In this document: positions 23,101 to 30,758 of the stretch, in pieces
How the letters are laid out: every line of letters starts with the position of its first letter
How positions within the stretch are numbered: position 1 is the first letter of the stretch
DNA from: Amycolatopsis bullii
GTDB taxonomy: Bacteria > Actinomycetota > Actinomycetes > Mycobacteriales > Pseudonocardiaceae
Direction of reading: 5' to 3'
Assembly (NCBI RefSeq): GCF_014654205.1
Contig: NZ_BNAW01000001.1
Coordinates: 472,642 to 536,641 of the forward strand
Length of the DNA stretch: 64,000 nucleotides
Translations under genes and position numbers: made by a program
The notes under the pieces: generated by a model
Database searches by the model: none
The model's input: only the letters and a program-made list of their open reading frames with translations
What the model was told of the DNA's origin: nothing

Positions 23101-23175
23101 CGAGGCCGAAGCGAGGCGGTCACGCCAGAACCCGAGCCTCGACCCTTGTTGCTGCACAACGTCACCGTTGCTCAC
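5158..23175 (-). CDS. five-module siderophore NRPS with three embedded N-methyltransferases
   Basis: This is a giant protein of about 6005 residues. Order by eye: remnant C domain without HHxxxDG (1-200); A1 ([11 protein letters not shown] near 360), MT1 (LEIGVGSGL near 720), PCP1 (GGHSL near 1115); C2 (HHIAADGWS near 1305), A2 (near 1770), MT2 (near 2130), PCP2 (near 2490); C3, A3 (near 3150), MT3 (near 3510), PCP3 (near 3904); C4, A4 (near 4555), PCP4 (near 4920); C5 (HHVAGDGWS near 5105), A5 (near 5575), PCP5 (GGHSM near 5953). Each MT sits between A8 and A9 motifs, as in N-methylating modules. There is no epimerase and no thioesterase: the chain ends just after PCP5. The A2 pocket reads DVWHLSLVDK, a serine code. 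A1 and A3 share one pocket and are nearly identical over long blocks. With the ornithine hydroxylase and formyltransferase nearby, a serine-containing, N-methylated tris-hydroxamate pentapeptide (scabichelin/albachelin class) is expected. The start is GTG 23175 after GGGAGG; upstream in-frame codons are in the promoter. Confidence 0.93.
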   Translation of the reverse strand: MSNGDVVQQQGSRLGFWRDRLASASKELPLPVDRPYLGQPVFARLERPLPAVDELTLLAAFTVLLSRYTGTADVVLGIGALVPLRVDLGGSPGFDEVVARVREAREEALAHEVPFEDLVAELEPEHGRGGSVLVNVGFGAETDLALDLNLTRDGADYRADVLDESTVDRMLDHLGNLLADARDRPQWPVARLELMTAPELRRICEEWNATDFGAPLSTLPELFAARVREAPDAVALVFEDRELTYAELDVRANRLAHLLIGRGAGPEQVVALAVPRSIEMIVAELAVLKAGAAYLPLDQDYPAERIAFMVADARPVCVVTTRALADRFDGDVLLLDDVSWDPAADPAAAIVPANAAYVIYTSGSTGRPKGVVVSHAGVAKLVATQSERFGVGPHSRVLQFASPSFDVAFWDLCLGLLSGGRLVIVPAERRVPGPELAEYAHAHGVDFMILPPALLAEFPEDCDLPRDSVLLAGTERVSPELVRRWAPGRRMFNAYGPTEATTNSTLGLCDPEIAPGSAVPIGVPDPGTRAYVLDAHLAPVPVGVVGELYLAGSGLARGYLGRPGLTAERFVADPFGSGGRLYRTGDLVKWLPDGRLVFLGRADDQVKIRGYRIELGEIESVLAEHPRVGQSVVVAQDGQLIAYAVPVPDRDQAAERGHVDEWHDVHEEMLAGSPGIEENFAGWNSSYDGSELPLAEMREWHAATIGRIRALRPKRVLEIGVGSGLILSRIAPDAETYWGVDLSESAIENVRREVAATDYASKVHLAARPAHDLGHLPEFDTVIINSVAQYFPSADYLAEVVRTVAGALAPGGTIFLGDIRNLRSLRAFRTAVELHRGRTDVAAVDQAIAREGELVLDPDFFPALARDLDGFGDVDLWVKRGTAHNELTRHRYDVVLRKAPRREVAGEQVVAFGDLGAVERFLAAETPERLRVTAIPDARLAGELAAVRALDTGDAEAAVAALGRRDGVDPEALYALGEQVGYRVAVTLATEGELEAVFTRGEDGAAYRPVRPAGAPGSYANNPAARRETGALVASLRAHVRDRLPLYMVPSAFVVLDKLPVLASGKLDRKALPSPERFTAGPGRAPRNPVEQLLCEMFADVLGVPQAGPDDDFFALGGHSLLATRLIQRIRAAVGAEVPVRAVFDAPTPAALAHLLAGAVTETARRPLTRVTERPERLPLSFAQQRLWFLHGLEGGSATYNVPLVMRLAGELDVEALREALNDVLARHEALRTVFPVADGVPYQEVLPEGTVELTVREVSDADAEVDAIVRGVFDLGAGVPVRAELLTDGPRRHVLVLVVHHIAADGWSLSPLWRDIATAYRARLHGETPQWTPLPVQYADYTLWQRDLLASEEAAQLGYWRETLDGLPERVPLPLDRPHPPVSAYRGGFFTFTWDAGLQAALADLARACGASPFMVVHAGLTALLSRLGAGTDIPIGTPIAGRTDPALDDLVGFFVNTLVLRVDTGGDPSFRDLVARVRERSLDAYAHQDVPFERLVEALNPARSLAHHPLFQTMLAWQNTPGTGVELPGLTVTEQPVGTGTAKFDLWFSFTERADGLHGQAEFNAEVFDRATVAGLLDRLETLLRQVAAAPDRRLGSLDVLTAAERAGLEKTWSGATQDVPALTVPELFAAQVARTPGHPALVFEDDELTYAELDAVSNRLARVLAARGAGPERVVALALPRSTHLVTAILAVLKAGAAYLPLDPGYPADRIAFMLEDADPALVLAVADTAVEGALLLDDPGTLAGVSDEPLEVTLRPENPAYVIYTSGSTGRPKGVVVPHAGIVNRLLWMQDAYGLTDGDRVLQKTPSSFDVSVWEFLWPLLTGATEVLARPDGHKDPAYLARLIRDRGITTVHFVPSMLQVFLQEPAAGECASLRRVLCSGEALPPDAVAQFHQVLEAELHNLYGPTEASVDVTSWRASTQDRSVPIGRPVWNTRTYVLDAALRPVPPGTPGELYLAGVQLARGYLGRAGLTAERFVADPFGAPGTRMYRTGDLARFRPDGVLEFLGRGDEQIKIRGFRVEPGEIAATLSAHDDVAHAVVVAREDRPGDVRLVGYVVPADTSGSAEEETEQVGEWRALYDSMYSGDDDEFAGWNSSYTGEPIPREEMREWRDAIVARIRSLRPKRVLEIGVGSGLLLTELAPDCEAYWGTDFSAEVIAALGERVAADPDLAGRVELRTGDAADLDGLPSGFFDTIVLNSVIQYFPSGTYLLDVVRKALALLAPGGALFFGDVRHLRQVRAFHTAVAQARGGDVEQRLLREKELLVAPEFFAGLDGVVADIRVKRGQAVNELTQYRYDVVLRPGTTEPQPLETLTWGTDVSSVEEVAARRRDGLRVEGVPNGRITVGVNPEDWYALGAVVTWSAAGDGSVDVLFTSDPAGAFRPGPDPILSYTGNPRRSRRSTALPADLRTFAAGRLPEHMVPSAIVVLDALPVTANGKLDRRALAAPEASAPVSDREPRTPVERQLCELFADVLGLPRVGPDDSFFALGGHSLLATRLIARVRTTLHAELEVRAVFETPTPAGLAAVLATARGTARPPLLPARRPDLVPLSGAQQRLWFLHHLEGPSATYNVPLIMRLEGDLDVDALRLALSDVVARHEALRTRFPQRDGVPYQDILPAGEADLPVREVTDLDEALTRLVRGSFDLERHAPMRAELLRLDAREHVFALVFHHIASDGWSMAPLWRDIATAYAARRAGDAPQWTPLPVQYADYTLWQQDLLGREDDPDSVLSTQLDYWRTALDGLPDRIELPLDRPHPATATFRGELHTFTWDAGLHAGLADLARESGASVFMVVHAALAALLTRLGAGTDVPIGSPIAGRTDPALDDLVGFFVNTLVLRVDTGGEPTFRELLARVRERNLDAYAHQDVPFERLVEVLNPARSLAYHPLFQVMIAGQNNARAEVTLPGLAVTGIPVTTGTSKFDLSISLTERDAGIAGVLEFNADVFDHAGAKAILRRLEVLLRAALAEPDRPVGALDLLEGDERDRVLTEWAGSLEPAGTETFPAMFARRVAEAPDAVALVFEDVELTYAEVNARANQLAHLLLARGAGPERVVALAVPRSVDMIVAELAVLKAGAAYLPIDVDYPGDRIAYMAEDAAPVCVVTTREVEAKLPSVLPRVLLEDTALADMSTEDPQVVITPENAAYVIYTSGSSGRPKGVVLQHSGVAKLVATQSERFGVGPHSRVLQFASPSFDVAFWDLCLGLLSGGRLVVVPAERRVAGPALTEYAHAHGVDFMILPPALLDAMPADLDLPRDSVLLAGTERVSPELVRRWAPGRRMFNAYGPTEATTNSTLGESDPAELADAAVVPIGIPDPGTRAYVLDAGLRPVPPGVVGELYLGGSGLARGYLGRPGLTAERFVADPFGSGGRLYRTGDLVKWLPDGRLVFLGRADDQVKIRGYRIELGEIESVLAEHPAVGQTVVVAQDGRLIAYAVPAAGRDEEAELDHVGEWRELHENVFTEAASGGLEENFTGWNSSYDGSEIPLEEMREWHAATIDRIRSLRPKRVLEIGVGSGLILSRIAPDAEEYWGVDLSEQAIANLRREIAATPYAGKVHLAARPAHDLGELPEFDTVIINSVAQYFPSVGYLAEVLRTAAAHVRPGGVIFLGDIRNLRSLRAFRTATELRHGRRDVAAVDQAIAREGELVLDPDFFRALQLDGFDDVDLWVKRGHAHNELTRHRYDVVLRKAPRPAAPEERVVALDDVEEALAARPARLRVTGVPNARLSGELAAVTALAAGDAEAALSALDRRDGVDPETLHDLGERHGYRVYATLTADEGALEAVFTTGEPQRIHRGRPVRAALEALGNHPAGQRDTSALVAALRAHVRDRLPQYMVPSAFVVLDRLPLLASGKLDRRALPSPDQQAVTTGRAPRTPVEEFLCGLFAEVLDTASIGVDDDFFALGGHSLMATRLVARLRAVFGVELQVRSVFETPTVAGLAALLATSDSGAARPALVRADPRPDVLPLSFAQQRLWFLHRLEGPSATYNMPTAVRLTGALDVDALRTALADVVERHEALRTVFPEIDGEARQLVLEDVSIPLPVRAVTEATLADAVSEAAGTVFMLESEIPLRARLLRLGAREHVLVLVFHHIASDGWSTAPLWRDLATAYTARQAGETPQWTPLPVQYADYTLWQRDVLGEPVIEPQLAYWREALAGLPERIELPTDRPHPAEASYRGEQFAFGWDAELHGGLVDLARACGASVFMVVHAGLTAVLTRLGAGTDIPLGTSIAGRTDAALDDLVGFFVNTLVLRVDTGGDPSFRDLVARVRDRSLDAYAHQDVPFERLVEALNPIRSLAHHPLFQTMLAWQNNAVADLALPGLTVAEEPVRTGTARADLTFFVGERPGNQAGIRGTAEYNSDVFDRGTVEAILERLRTLLAAVVADPDTRIGAVDLLTAAERDQLAADPATPLPAETAAGLFAAQVARTPDALALTFGSERLTYTELDSRATALARALLARGAAPERVVAVALPRSVDLVVALLAVLKTGAAYLPLDLNHPADRIELMLTDAEPHLVIASEGFGDRLVRPGDTGPEPAWPSISPDHPAYVIFTSGSTGRPKAVAGTQRALANRLHWGRDLARGVRVAKSALTFIDGSTELLGGLVAGDPVVLADDTTATDPRALAAFVRETGAQVLTVVPSLLDTFAEDTPAGAFDSVTTWITSGEPLSEPLAEKVAARWPSATLVNLYGCSEVAGDSLAQVCGPVAIGRPVANTRAYVLDAALRPVPPGVRGELYLAGAGVARGYLGRPALTAERFVASPHQPGERMYRTGDLVRRRADGTLDFLGRADQQVKIRGFRVEPGEVEAVLTADPSVARAAVIARDNRLIAYVAPAGDPVALRALLAERLPEYLVPSAIVVLDALPLNANGKLDRAALPDPEVRTSGRLARTPAEQALCELFADVLGVPSAGPDDGFFALGGHSLLATQLVSRIRALLGVEVPIRAVFDAPTPARLAEALDPGRGRRPALVAADRPDVLPLSFAQQRLWFLDRLDGPSATYNIPWAWELTGPVDTDALRAALGDVVARHEVLRTLLVEEDGTPRQVVLDEADPVLVTEAAADLDESVAAAASYCFALDAEIPIRATLVSAGPDRHVLVLLVHHVAGDGWSLPPLKRDLDTAYAARLRGERPQWTPLPVQYADYTLWQREMFGRADDPDSLLGRQAAFWRDTLAGIPDELALPADRPRPPRSTNRGAAVPFTVPASVHRGLQELAHRSDTSTFMVLQAALAALLTRLGAGTDIPLGTPVAGRSDHALDDLAGFFVNTLVLRTDTGGDPTFRQLLDRVREADLAAYAHQDLPFEHLVELLNPPRSLARHPLFQVMLAVYHSGPEPERLLGLDAAYRDTGLRQAKFDLSFDLVETADGIDGDLEYSLDLFDEPTARTLTERLVRVMTAVVADPDRPLSRLDVLDAPERERVLREWSAGAPLTVSAPTVVDRLAAQVAATPDATALSDAHSSVTFAEFAARTDRLARWLASQGAGPEKVVALVLPRSAAVVEAIFGVFKTGAAYLPMDPDQPADRLSAILADSGAALVLSSRSLASLVPGALFVEDIVDCHAALTPPSPSNPAYVLYTSGSTGKPKGVVVPHSGLVNLFHSHRETLYRPAVAAAGGRRLRVGHAWAFFFDASWQPQLWLLDGHEVHVVDDDTRRDPERLAAVVRERELDFLELTPSHFAQLAAAGVIADGRCALGVVGVGGEAVSQTLWETLSSMPGTQAYNLYGPTEATVDALVGRFGDAGRPVVGRPVHNTRAYVLDGGLAPVPAGVPGELYLAGAGLARGYHGRPGLTADRFVADPFGPPGERMYRTGDLVRWRPDGQLEYLGRTDDQVKLRGFRIEPGEIETALARHDDVTEALVVVREERLVAYTTPANADPVRLREFLARSLPEYMVPAAIVPLPAFPVTPNGKLDRTALPEPGFAARGRAPETATEQALCEIFAEVLGVAVVGADDDLFTLGGHSMLLVVLRNRITERLGTELPIAEFFRTPTAAGLAALLNEDEDYPCTAP

Positions 23176-23219
23176 CGGTAGACCAGCCTCCCGCTGCTCA
23201 CGGCGCCCCGATCGGAGCG

Positions 23220-23238
23220 CGAACTTAGGTGACCCTAA
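23220..23238 (-). promoter_or_regulatory. iron box proximal to the NRPS start
   Basis: CGAACTTAGGTGACCCTAA matches the IdeR/DmdR consensus at 12 of 19 positions. The strongest part is TTAGG with CCTAA at the correct spacing. It lies 45 bases upstream of the NRPS GTG, in the divergent promoter shared with the permease operon. Confidence 0.65.
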
Positions 23239-23269
23239 CAAACAGATGGTGAGGATGCACTCCTGTACC

Positions 23270-23288
23270 ATCGGTTAGCCTTACCTAA
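23270..23288 (+). promoter_or_regulatory. iron box proximal to the uptake permease operon
   Basis: ATCGGTTAGCCTTACCTAA matches the iron-box consensus at 14-15 of 19 positions. It ends 22 bases before the permease GTG. Together with the box at 23220 it makes a two-site divergent control region, so synthesis and uptake should be derepressed together when iron is scarce. Confidence 0.8.
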
Positions 23289-23310
23289 ATCAGTACCAGT
23301 CGGAGGTGCG

Positions 23311-24348
23311 GTGCGAACAGACCCCGGAGGGATCGCTCTCAAGCGACGCCCGCCACACACGGGCCGCGCGCTCGGTCTGCTGGCCGCTCTCGGTGTCCTG
23401 GTTTTCCTGTGCCTGCTGAGTGTCTGGCTGGGGTCGAAGGAGATTTCGTTCGGTGCCGTCTGGCAGGTGCTGTGGCACGACGACGGTTCGGCCGACGCGG
23501 TGATCATCCACAGTGTCCGGATGCCGCGGACGCTCCTGGCCGTGCTGGTCGGCGCCGCGCTCGGCCTGGCCGGCACGCTCATGCAGGCGCTGACCCGCAA
23601 CCCGCTGGCCGAGCCGGGCCTGCTCGGCATCAGCGCCGGAGCCGCGTTCGCCATCGTCTTCTCCATCACCGTGCTCGGCGTCAGCTCGCTCTACGGCTAC
23701 ATCTGGTTCGCCTTCGCCGGCGCGCTCGCCGCGACGGTGGTCGTCTACTTCCTCGGCACCCGCGGCCGCAGCGGCTCGAGCCCGGTCAAGCTCGCCCTCG
23801 CCGGAGCCGCCGTCACGGCCCTGCTCGGCTCGTTCACCAGCGCGATGGTGCTCTCGGACCCGGTGGCGCTCAACCGCTTCCGGTTCTGGTCGGCCGGTTC
23901 GCTCGCCGGCGTCGACAGCGGTTCGCTGCTGCGGGTCCTGCCGTTCCTCGTCGTCGGCGTGGTGCTGGCGATCGCCAGCGGCCCCGCGCTCAACAGCCTC
24001 GCGCTCGGCGACGACGTCGCGGTCGCGCTCGGCCGCCGGCTGGGCCCGCTGCGGCTGCGCGGCGCCCTGGCCATCACGCTCCTGACCGGCGCCTCGGTCG
24101 CGGTCGCCGGTCCGATCGTGTTCCTCGGCCTGATCGTCCCGCACGCCGTGCGGTTCGTCATCGGCCCGGACCACCGGTGGCTGCTGCCCTACACCGCCGT
24201 CCTCGCCCCCTGCCTGCTGCTGGCCGCCGACATCCTCGGCCGGGTCATGGCCCGCCCCGGCGAAGTCCGGGCGGGCGTGATCGTCGCCTTCCTCGGCGCG
24301 CCCTTCTTCATCTGGCTGGTCCGCCGCCGCAAGCTGGTGGAGTCCTGA
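23311..24348 (+). CDS. FecCD-family ferric-siderophore permease, subunit 1
   Basis: The 345-residue protein is an integral membrane permease of the BtuC/FecCD family, with about ten hydrophobic segments. The conserved blocks VRMPRTLLAVLVGAALGLAG and MQALTRNPLAEPGLLGISAGAA are visible, followed by GPIVFLGLIVPHAVRFVIGPDHRWLLP near the C-terminus, which includes the coupling-helix region that contacts the ATPase. It should form a heterodimer with the next gene and import the ferric siderophore delivered by the lipoprotein at 3670-4692. The GTG start follows GGAGG by four bases. An iron box lies immediately upstream. Its stop overlaps the next start (TGATG). Confidence 0.93.
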   Translation: MRTDPGGIALKRRPPHTGRALGLLAALGVLVFLCLLSVWLGSKEISFGAVWQVLWHDDGSADAVIIHSVRMPRTLLAVLVGAALGLAGTLMQALTRNPLAEPGLLGISAGAAFAIVFSITVLGVSSLYGYIWFAFAGALAATVVVYFLGTRGRSGSSPVKLALAGAAVTALLGSFTSAMVLSDPVALNRFRFWSAGSLAGVDSGSLLRVLPFLVVGVVLAIASGPALNSLALGDDVAVALGRRLGPLRLRGALAITLLTGASVAVAGPIVFLGLIVPHAVRFVIGPDHRWLLPYTAVLAPCLLLAADILGRVMARPGEVRAGVIVAFLGAPFFIWLVRRRKLVES

Positions 24349-25406
24349 TGAGCCTGCTGCAGGTGCGGCGCGACCGCGTCACCTTCCGCCTCGCGAAACC
24401 CGCGGTGTCCGGGCAGATCCGGCTGCGGCTCGTGGCCGTCTCGCTGGTGCTCGCCGTGGTCGCGTTCGCGTTGTTCTGCGTGGGCATGACGATCGGGGAC
24501 GTCCCGCTGAGCGTGTCCGACGTCCTGTCGGCGGTGTTCGGCGGCGGCGACAGCGGCACCGGCTACATCGTCCGGGAGCTGCGGCTGCCACGGGCGCTGA
24601 CCGGGCTGCTGGCCGGGCTCGCGTTCGGCGCGTCCGGCGCGGTGTTCCAGACCATCACGCGCAACCCCCTGGCCAGCCCGGACATGATCGGCATCAACGC
24701 GGGCGCGGCCACCGCCGTCGTCGCCGGGATCTCCTTCGGGTTCGGCGGCGGCCTCGGCACCACCACCCTCGGCCTGCTCGGCGGGCTGCTGACCGGCCTG
24801 CTCGTGTACGTCCTCGCCTGGCGGCGCGGCACCACCGGCTACCGGATCATCCTGGTCGGCATCGGCATCTTCGCGATGTGCACCAGCCTGACCGACTACC
24901 TGCTCAGCCGCGCGCAGATCACCGAAGCCCAGGCCTCGATCGGCTGGCTGGTCGGCAACCTCGCCAACCGCGGCTGGGAGCACGTCGTCCCGCTGGCCGG
25001 CGCGCTGGCGGTGCTGCTGCCGCTCGTGCTGGCCCTCTCGCGGTGGATGCGCACGCTGCAGCTCGGCGACGACGTGGCCGCGGGGCTCGGCACGCCGGTG
25101 CAGCCGGTGCGGCTGGGCCTGCTGCTGTCCGGTGCCGGGCTGGTGGCCTTCGCGACGGCGTCCGCGGGCCCGGTCTCGTTCGTCGCGCTGACCGCACCGC
25201 AGATCGCGCAACGCCTGGCGCGCCAGGCTTCCCCGCCGCTGACGGCATCCGCGCTCACCGGCGCGGTCGTGGTGCTGGGCAGCGACATCCTGGCCCGCAC
25301 GATCACCGCGTCCCCGCTGCCGGTCGGCATCGTGACCGGCGCGCTCGGCGCCCCGCTGCTGCTCTGGCTGCTGGCCAGGGCCAACCGATCCGGCTCCGGA
25401 GGCTGA
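24348..25406 (+). CDS. FecCD-family ferric-siderophore permease, subunit 2
   Basis: The 352-residue second permease half has the same fold as its neighbour: [42 protein letters not shown], and a C-terminal [20 protein letters not shown] cytoplasmic basic N-terminus of about 25 residues precedes the first helix. The ATG shares one base with the preceding stop codon. With subunit 1 and the ATPase that follows it completes a BtuC2D2-type importer for the siderophore made by this locus. The siderophore itself is inferred from context. Confidence 0.93.
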   Translation: MSLLQVRRDRVTFRLAKPAVSGQIRLRLVAVSLVLAVVAFALFCVGMTIGDVPLSVSDVLSAVFGGGDSGTGYIVRELRLPRALTGLLAGLAFGASGAVFQTITRNPLASPDMIGINAGAATAVVAGISFGFGGGLGTTTLGLLGGLLTGLLVYVLAWRRGTTGYRIILVGIGIFAMCTSLTDYLLSRAQITEAQASIGWLVGNLANRGWEHVVPLAGALAVLLPLVLALSRWMRTLQLGDDVAAGLGTPVQPVRLGLLLSGAGLVAFATASAGPVSFVALTAPQIAQRLARQASPPLTASALTGAVVVLGSDILARTITASPLPVGIVTGALGAPLLLWLLARANRSGSGG

Positions 25407-25410
25407 GAAG

Positions 25411-26220
25411 ATGACACCGTCCCTGCGCGTGCAGGACCTGCGCGTCGCCTACGACGACCGGGTCGTCATCGACGGCCTCGACCTCGACGTCCCGCCCGGG
25501 CGGATCACCGCGATCGTCGGGGCGAACGCGTGCGGGAAGTCGACGCTGCTGCGCACGATGGCCCGGCTGCTGACCCCGAAGTCGGGCGCGGTGTACCTCG
25601 ACGGCCGCTCGATCCAGGACCTCCCCACCCGCCAGGTCGCCCAGCGGCTCGGCATCCTGCCGCAGTCCCCGGTGGCGCCCGAGGGCATGACGGTGGCCGA
25701 CCTCGTCGGCCGCGGCCGCGCCCCGCACCAGAGCTGGTGGCGCCAATGGTCCACATCGGACGAAGACGCGGTCCGCGCCGCCCTGGAGGCGACGTCGATG
25801 ACCGACATGGCCGACCGCCCGGTGGACGAGCTCTCCGGTGGCCAGCGGCAGCGCGCGTGGATCGCGATGGCGGTCGCCCAGGGCACCCCGGTGCTGCTGC
25901 TCGACGAGCCGACGACGTACCTGGACCTCGCCCACCAGATCGACGTGCTGGACCTGGTGGTCGACCTCAACCGCGCGGAGGGCCGCACGGTGGTGATGGT
26001 GCTGCACGACCTCCCGCAGGCGTGCCGCTACGCCGACCACGTGATCGCGATGAAGGCGGGCCGCGTGGTGGCCTCCGGCGAGCCGGCGTCCGTGATCACG
26101 GAGGAGCTCGTCGAGGAGGTCTTCGACGTCCGCTGCCAGGTGACCCCGGACCCGGTGAGCGGGACGCCGATGGTCATCCCGATCAGCCGCCACCACCCGG
26201 CACCGGTGCACCAGGGCTGA
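25411..26220 (+). CDS. FecE-type ferric-siderophore importer ATPase
   Basis: The 269-residue ABC ATPase energises the permease pair. Walker A is GANACGKST (near residue 38), the signature is [17 protein letters not shown] (near 140), Walker B is [12 protein letters not shown], and the switch histidine is in [16 protein letters not shown]. The [13 protein letters not shown] segment after Walker B is typical of siderophore ATPases. It starts four bases after the permease stop, so it is the last gene of the three-gene uptake operon. All catalytic motifs are intact. Confidence 0.94.
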   Translation: MTPSLRVQDLRVAYDDRVVIDGLDLDVPPGRITAIVGANACGKSTLLRTMARLLTPKSGAVYLDGRSIQDLPTRQVAQRLGILPQSPVAPEGMTVADLVGRGRAPHQSWWRQWSTSDEDAVRAALEATSMTDMADRPVDELSGGQRQRAWIAMAVAQGTPVLLLDEPTTYLDLAHQIDVLDLVVDLNRAEGRTVVMVLHDLPQACRYADHVIAMKAGRVVASGEPASVITEELVEEVFDVRCQVTPDPVSGTPMVIPISRHHPAPVHQG

Positions 26221-26240
26221 TTCTCGGGCAAGCTGGCGGC

Positions 26241-26729
26241 ATGTACGTGCTGCCCGACAAGACCACCGGCTCCGAGCGTGACCTGCTGGAAACCATGATC
26301 GACCGGGGCCGCCTCGCTCTCGTCGAAAACCTGCGAGGCCTCTCGGAAGCCGACGCCCGGCGCCGGCTCGTCCCGTCTCTGACCACGCCGATCGCCCTGG
26401 TCAAGCACGCCGCCGTCGCCGAGCGGCGGTGGTTCCAGTGGCTGATCGCCGGGCTCGACGAGACCGAGATCGACGGCCCCTCGACCCCCGGGGACGTCAG
26501 TTTCGCGGTCGCCGACGACGAAACGGTCGACGGCGTGATCGCCGAATACGAGCGGACCAGCGCGCGCTCCCGCGAGATCGCGGCCGGTTTCTCGCTCGAC
26601 GACCGGTGGACGCACCCGGTCGTCGGCGAGGTGACCCTCCGGTTCGTCTACCTGTTCCTGATCGAGGAACTCGCCCGCCACACCGGCCACGGCGACATCC
26701 TCCGAGAACAGATCACCGCGGCGGGCTGA
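26241..26729 (+). CDS. DinB/DUF664-family protein (putative metal-dependent enzyme)
   Basis: The 162-residue protein has the four-helix DinB-like pattern: LLETMIDRGRLALVENLRGLSEADA, then TPIALVKHAAVAERRWFQ and a C-terminal LFLIEELARHTGHGDILREQI. The three histidines typical of the metal site are present (in LVKHA, ELARHTGH). Family members include thiol-dependent transferases and hydrolases, but most are uncharacterised. It lies 20 bases after the uptake ATPase on the same strand. No specific link to iron can be shown. Confidence 0.75.
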   Translation: MYVLPDKTTGSERDLLETMIDRGRLALVENLRGLSEADARRRLVPSLTTPIALVKHAAVAERRWFQWLIAGLDETEIDGPSTPGDVSFAVADDETVDGVIAEYERTSARSREIAAGFSLDDRWTHPVVGEVTLRFVYLFLIEELARHTGHGDILREQITAAG

Positions 26730-26733
26730 CGGC

Positions 26734-27126
26734 GTGCTCGCCGAGCGCCTGCTGAGCACCCCGCCGGCGAACCTGCGCGTCGAGCGGCTCGCCGTGCTCG
26801 ACTGGTACGACGGCCCGATCGAGGGCTACCTGCGGGTCGCCGATCCCGGTTCGTGCTGGCACTTCGAGGTCGTCGCGGCGGCGCACCCGGACAAGGGTCC
26901 CGGCGAGCGGCACTACGCGCTGTCCGCCGCTCCGGACGACGTCTTCGAGCGCCTGCGGGAGTTCCTCGAGCCACCGTCGACCGGACGCGTCTGGGTGCCC
27001 CGCGGGCCCTCCGGCGCCGAGGAAGCGCTGGACCGGCTGAAGCAGGCGCTTCCCGGTCCGGCGCTCGTCGTGCGCTCGACGTACCTCTACGACCTCACCG
27101 CCGTGTGGCCCTTCAGCGCGCGCTGA
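26734..27126 (+). CDS. hypothetical protein, 130 residues
   Basis: I do not recognise this family. It is a soluble, acidic, single-domain protein with alternating strands and helices (VERLAVLDWYDGPIEGYLRV, CWHFEVVAAAHP, DVFERLREFLEPP). It starts at GTG four bases after the DinB-like gene, so the two are probably co-transcribed. Its end overlaps the convergent ornithine hydroxylase gene by 14 bases. There is no signal peptide or membrane segment. Confidence 0.6.
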   Translation: MLAERLLSTPPANLRVERLAVLDWYDGPIEGYLRVADPGSCWHFEVVAAAHPDKGPGERHYALSAAPDDVFERLREFLEPPSTGRVWVPRGPSGAEEALDRLKQALPGPALVVRSTYLYDLTAVWPFSAR

Positions 27127-28411
27127 CCGCCAGCTCCCCGGCCGGCTCCGCGACCACCCGGCGGTCCACGACCGACTGCAGGATCTCCCCCACCCGCACC
27201 GCGGTGTTCGACAGCAACGACGACGTGATGCCGTGCGTGTGCTCGGTGCCGCCCTGCAGGTAGATCCCGCCGCGGACGGGCGCTTCGGTCACCAGCCGGT
27301 AGTCGCGCTCGACGCGCAGGCGCCCGGACTCGTCGCGCAGGCACCGCGGGCCCAGTTCGCCGAGCAGCGGCGTCGGGTCCGCGGGCCGGTAACCCGTGGC
27401 GTAGACGACGGCGTCGGCGTCCAGGACCGTGCGCTCGCCGGTGGTCAGGGACTCGACCGTCACCGTGCCCGCGTCGGTCACCTCGGCCGGGCGCGAGACG
27501 TTGAACAACCGCAGCCGTTCCACGCCCAGCACCTTCTCGCGGTAGACGCGCCGGTAGAGCTCGTCGATCAGGTCGAGGTCGACGGCCGAGTAGTTCGTCG
27601 CGCCGTGGTAGCGCATCAGGCGGTCCTTGACCGGCTCGCCCGCGCGGTAGAACTGGTCGACGGCGTCCGGGTCGAAGATGCGGTTGGCGAACGAGCTGTC
27701 GTCGGCCGGGCTGTAGCCGTAGCGGGCGAACACCGCGCACACCTCGGCGCGGGGGAACTCCTCGTGCAGCAACGCTGCGACCTCGGCGGCGCTCTGGCCG
27801 GCCCCGACCACGACGAACCGCTTCGGGTCGGCGCCCCGCAGGGCGTCCACGCGGAACAGCAGTTCGCTGTTGTGCCAGATCCGCGGCCCGGCCGTGACGC
27901 CCTCGGGCAGCTGGGGCCGCAGACCCGTGCCCATCACCAGGTTCCGGGCACGCAGCGTCGACCCGTCCGAAGCCCGGACGTCGAAGTACGCGACCTCGGC
28001 GCCGTCGTACACCGGCGTCACGGAGACGACCTCGGTGCCGTAGGAGACGACGTCGTCGACCTTCGCGGCCGCCCACTCGAAGTAGTCGTGGAACTCCACG
28101 CGCAGCGGGAAGAGGTTCTTGTGGTTGATGAAGTCGACCAGCCGCCCGGCCGCGTGCAGGTAGTTGAGGAAGCTGAACTCGCTGGTGGGGTTCCGCATGG
28201 TGACGAGGTCCTTGAGGAACGACACCTGCATGGTCGCGGTGTCGATCAGCATCCCGCGGTGCCAGCCGAAGCGCGGCTGCCGCTCGAGGAAGTGCGCGGT
28301 CACCGGTTCCCCGTGACCCGCGTTGTGCTCGGCGAGGGCGATCGCGAGAGCGAGGTTCGACGGCCCGAAGCCCACGCCGACGATGTCGTAGATCGGGACC
28401 TCTGCAGTCAT
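27113..28411 (-). CDS. L-ornithine N5-monooxygenase (siderophore hydroxylase)
   Basis: The 432-residue flavoprotein belongs to the SidA/PvdA/IucD N-hydroxylating monooxygenases. It should convert ornithine to N5-hydroxyornithine with FAD, NADPH and O2, supplying the hydroxamate iron ligands. Visible motifs are the FAD site GVGFGPSNLALAIAL near the N-terminus, the substrate region QVSFLKDLVTMRNPTSEFSFLNYL, the NADPH site VVGAGQSAAEVAALL near the middle, the ATGYRP motif, and the C-terminal GTEHTHGITSSLLSNTAVR. The ATG lies just after AGGGAG. It is divergent from the formyltransferase, with iron boxes between them. Confidence 0.93.
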   Translation of the reverse strand: MTAEVPIYDIVGVGFGPSNLALAIALAEHNAGHGEPVTAHFLERQPRFGWHRGMLIDTATMQVSFLKDLVTMRNPTSEFSFLNYLHAAGRLVDFINHKNLFPLRVEFHDYFEWAAAKVDDVVSYGTEVVSVTPVYDGAEVAYFDVRASDGSTLRARNLVMGTGLRPQLPEGVTAGPRIWHNSELLFRVDALRGADPKRFVVVGAGQSAAEVAALLHEEFPRAEVCAVFARYGYSPADDSSFANRIFDPDAVDQFYRAGEPVKDRLMRYHGATNYSAVDLDLIDELYRRVYREKVLGVERLRLFNVSRPAEVTDAGTVTVESLTTGERTVLDADAVVYATGYRPADPTPLLGELGPRCLRDESGRLRVERDYRLVTEAPVRGGIYLQGGTEHTHGITSSLLSNTAVRVGEILQSVVDRRVVAEPAGELAVSAR

Positions 28412-28437
28412 GGTGCTCCCTCGCGCTCCAGTACGGT

Positions 28438-28471
28438 TCAGGGCACCCTAACCTAACTTAGGCGAGCCTGT
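28438..28471. promoter_or_regulatory. overlapping iron boxes between hydroxylase and formyltransferase genes
   Basis: Read on the minus strand, 28456-28438 is TTAGGTTAGGGTGCCCTGA, which matches the iron-box consensus at 15 of 19 positions, including the first ten. A second plus-strand match (28453-28471, CTAACTTAGGCGAGCCTGT, 12 of 19) overlaps it by four bases. The pair would repress both divergent tailoring genes when iron is plentiful. Confidence 0.8.
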
Positions 28472-28522
28472 CCTAGTACGTTCGTGGTGATGTTCGTCCC
28501 CGACCATGAAAGGCACTCTCGA

Positions 28523-29479
28523 ATGCGCGTGGCGATGTTCGGCTACCAGACCTGGGGGCACCGGACCCTCCAGGCGCTCATCGACGCCGGCCACGAGGTC
28601 GCCCTCGTGGTCACCCATCCGAAGAGCGACCACGCCTACGAGCGGATCTGGGCCGACTCGGTCGCCGACCTCGCCGCCGAGCACGACATCCGCGTCCTGC
28701 TGCGCACCCGCCCGGACGACGCCGAGCTGCTGGCCGAGCTCAAGGCCGCCGACCTCGATCTGATCGTGGCGAACAACTGGCGCACCTGGCTGCCGCCGGA
28801 GATCTTCGAGCTGCCGCGCCACGGCACCCTGAACATCCACGACTCGCTGCTGCCGGCGTACGCGGGCTTCTCGCCGCTCATCTGGGCCATGATCAACGGC
28901 GAGCCCGAAGTCGGCGTCACCGCCCACATGATGGACGGCGAACTCGACGCCGGCGACATCGTGCTGCAGCGCGCGATTCCGGTCGGGCCCGCCGACACCA
29001 CGACCGACCTCTTCCACCGCACGGTCGACCTCATCGCGCCGATCACCGCCGAAGCCCTCTCGATGATCGAGACCGGCTACACCCCGGTGCCGCAGGACCG
29101 GTCCAAGGCCAGCTTCTTCCACAAGCGGGCCAAGCGGGACAGCCTGATCGACTGGACGCTGCCGCCCGCGGACCTCGAGCGGTTCGTGCGCGCCCTTTCG
29201 GACCCGTACCCGAACGCGTTCGCCTACCACCGCGGCGAGGAGCTGCGGATCCTGAAGGCGTCGGTGTCGCGGGGCCACTACGGCGGCACGCCGGGCCGGA
29301 TCTTCATCCGCGAAGGCGACGGCGTGGTGATCGTCGCCGGGCCGGACGCCCGGCGCGGGCAGTCCCCCGGCCTGCTGGTCGAGCGCGTCCGCACGGCCGA
29401 CGGGACCGAACTGCCCGCGCACGAGTACTTCAAGACGATGGGCGGCTATTTGTGCAGTGACGCGAAGCGTCTCCGTTGA
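28523..29479 (+). CDS. hydroxyornithine-type N-formyltransferase (Met-tRNA formyltransferase fold)
   Basis: The 318-residue protein has the formyltransferase fold with the Asn-His-Asp catalytic set visible as LNIHDSLLPAYAGFSPLIW and VTAHMMDGELDAGDI. A C-terminal OB-like domain begins near KASFFHKRAKRDSLIDW. Genes of this type beside ornithine hydroxylases in siderophore clusters (for example coelichelin and rhodochelin) use formyl-tetrahydrofolate to make N5-formyl-N5-hydroxyornithine, a hydroxamate. The ATG at 28523 is chosen because GAAAGG lies nine bases upstream and the protein then begins MRVAMFGYQTWG like its relatives; in-frame GTGs at 28484 have no ribosome site. Confidence 0.9.
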   Translation: MRVAMFGYQTWGHRTLQALIDAGHEVALVVTHPKSDHAYERIWADSVADLAAEHDIRVLLRTRPDDAELLAELKAADLDLIVANNWRTWLPPEIFELPRHGTLNIHDSLLPAYAGFSPLIWAMINGEPEVGVTAHMMDGELDAGDIVLQRAIPVGPADTTTDLFHRTVDLIAPITAEALSMIETGYTPVPQDRSKASFFHKRAKRDSLIDWTLPPADLERFVRALSDPYPNAFAYHRGEELRILKASVSRGHYGGTPGRIFIREGDGVVIVAGPDARRGQSPGLLVERVRTADGTELPAHEYFKTMGGYLCSDAKRLR

Positions 29480-29510
29480 GGGTGGTGGCGGGGGCATGGA
29501 TGGACTTACC

Positions 29511-29528
29511 GACCGGCCCTGACCGGTC
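29511..29528. terminator. short inverted repeat between convergent genes
   Basis: GACCGG and CCGGTC flank a six-base loop exactly where the formyltransferase transcript and the convergent membrane-protein gene meet. It could serve as a bidirectional terminator, but the stem is only 6 bp. Confidence 0.4.
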
Positions 29529-30522
29529 AGCCGTCCTTGCCCCGCGCCGGCTCGACCGCGTTCCGGTCCACGGCGCCGGGCAGGGTGCGGACGATCGTGT
29601 CCTGCGCCCAGCGTTCGCTGAACCCGGCGAGGAAAGCGAGGCCGGCGAAGAACAGCTTGACCTGTTCCGGGCCGGCCGGGACGGCGATCGGCAGCAGTCC
29701 GGCGCCGACGAGCACGAACATCGCCGCGCCGAAGATGGCGCCGATGATCAGCCGGAAACCGCCGGAAAGGAAGACCACGACCCGGCCCTGGTCGAGGCCC
29801 ACCCGCACTCTTTCCCGGTTCGCCGTGCGCGTCATGACGCTCAGGATCGCGCCGACGGCACCGGACACCAGGCAGGTGAGCAACCGCGGGCCGAATTCGG
29901 CCTGCATGGGCACGAAATTGAGGCCGACCACGACGGCGAGGGCCAGCACGGCACCCACGGCCAGACCGCCGAGGTAGCGGATGAGAGCGCGGTCCAAGGC
30001 GGCGTCGCGCGCGTTCTGCTCGATCTGGCGGATTTCCTTCCGGGCCGAAGCGGCCGCGGCCGGCACCCGCTCGGGCTTGTGCGGCGAACCCACCATCGCG
30101 TCGAGCACGCTCAGGAGGACCACGGCCGTGGTGTAGATGCCGCGCGCCAGGATCTCCTGGGTCTCCCCGCGAAGCAGGACCGAGTACTTCCGCTCCACCC
30201 GGCGGGCCGACTGGAAGACGTCGTCGACTTCCGTGGTGCTCTCGAGCGGGTCGTAGTACAGCCTCATCTTGAGGACCGCCCGCTCCGCACCGCCGTTCAC
30301 CTCCTTCCGCTCCTTGGCGGCGACGAGCAGCACCGCCGCCCGGAAATCGAGCGCGTAGAACTCTTCCAGGATCTTTCCCTGCTCGCGCTCGTACGCCGCC
30401 CGCATCGCCGCGAACCGCGGACCCCCGGCGCGCTTGGCCTCGATGAGATCGGGCAGGCACGGGCAGTCGTCCGGCATTTCCAGGACTACCGGCGTACCCC
30501 TCAACTCGCTTTCCGCCACCAC
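29527..30522 (-). CDS. hypothetical membrane protein with four C-terminal helices
   Basis: The 331-residue protein has a charged, helical N-terminal half (about residues 1-190) and four hydrophobic segments in the C-terminal half, including GGLAVGAVLALAVVVGLNFV, LTCLVSGAVGAILSVM and GGFRLIIGAIFGAAMFVLVG. The layout suggests a cytoplasmic domain on a membrane anchor. I do not recognise a named family. The start is placed at GTG 30522 (or the adjacent GTG 30519) because GGGGAGA lies just upstream. It is divergent from the alpha-galactosidase and convergent with the siderophore formyltransferase. Confidence 0.7.
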   Translation of the reverse strand: MVAESELRGTPVVLEMPDDCPCLPDLIEAKRAGGPRFAAMRAAYEREQGKILEEFYALDFRAAVLLVAAKERKEVNGGAERAVLKMRLYYDPLESTTEVDDVFQSARRVERKYSVLLRGETQEILARGIYTTAVVLLSVLDAMVGSPHKPERVPAAAASARKEIRQIEQNARDAALDRALIRYLGGLAVGAVLALAVVVGLNFVPMQAEFGPRLLTCLVSGAVGAILSVMTRTANRERVRVGLDQGRVVVFLSGGFRLIIGAIFGAAMFVLVGAGLLPIAVPAGPEQVKLFFAGLAFLAGFSERWAQDTIVRTLPGAVDRNAVEPARGKDG

Positions 30523-30758
30523 GGCAATCTCCCCTCGTCGACGACAGCCGGCGTCGCCGCCACGTCGCCACCCCTCGAATCTTTCCGATCTCACCCATTG
30601 TTACGAGAGCCACCCGACGGAACCAATGTCATTTCCGGAAAGCCACTCGAACAGCCGCAGGAAATAACACTCCGGGGGCTTTGGCGTCACATTTGCGCGG
30701 TGCCCGGTGGGCGGGACATCCCTTGGCGGCGGCCGCGGCGGTGAGCAGGATGGCCCGC

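Noticed and set aside
17053..23181. A 2042-residue open frame antisense to the NRPS, and similar long antisense frames at 5305-9651, 9670-13368 and 14569-16806
   Set aside because: They are by-products of strong GC bias at third codon positions; composition is Arg/Gly/Pro-rich with no domains, and the opposite strand encodes unmistakable NRPS domains.
28448..30613. A 721-residue open frame across the formyltransferase and membrane-protein genes
   Set aside because: It is antisense to a clear formyltransferase and out of frame with the membrane protein; it has no recognisable domain.
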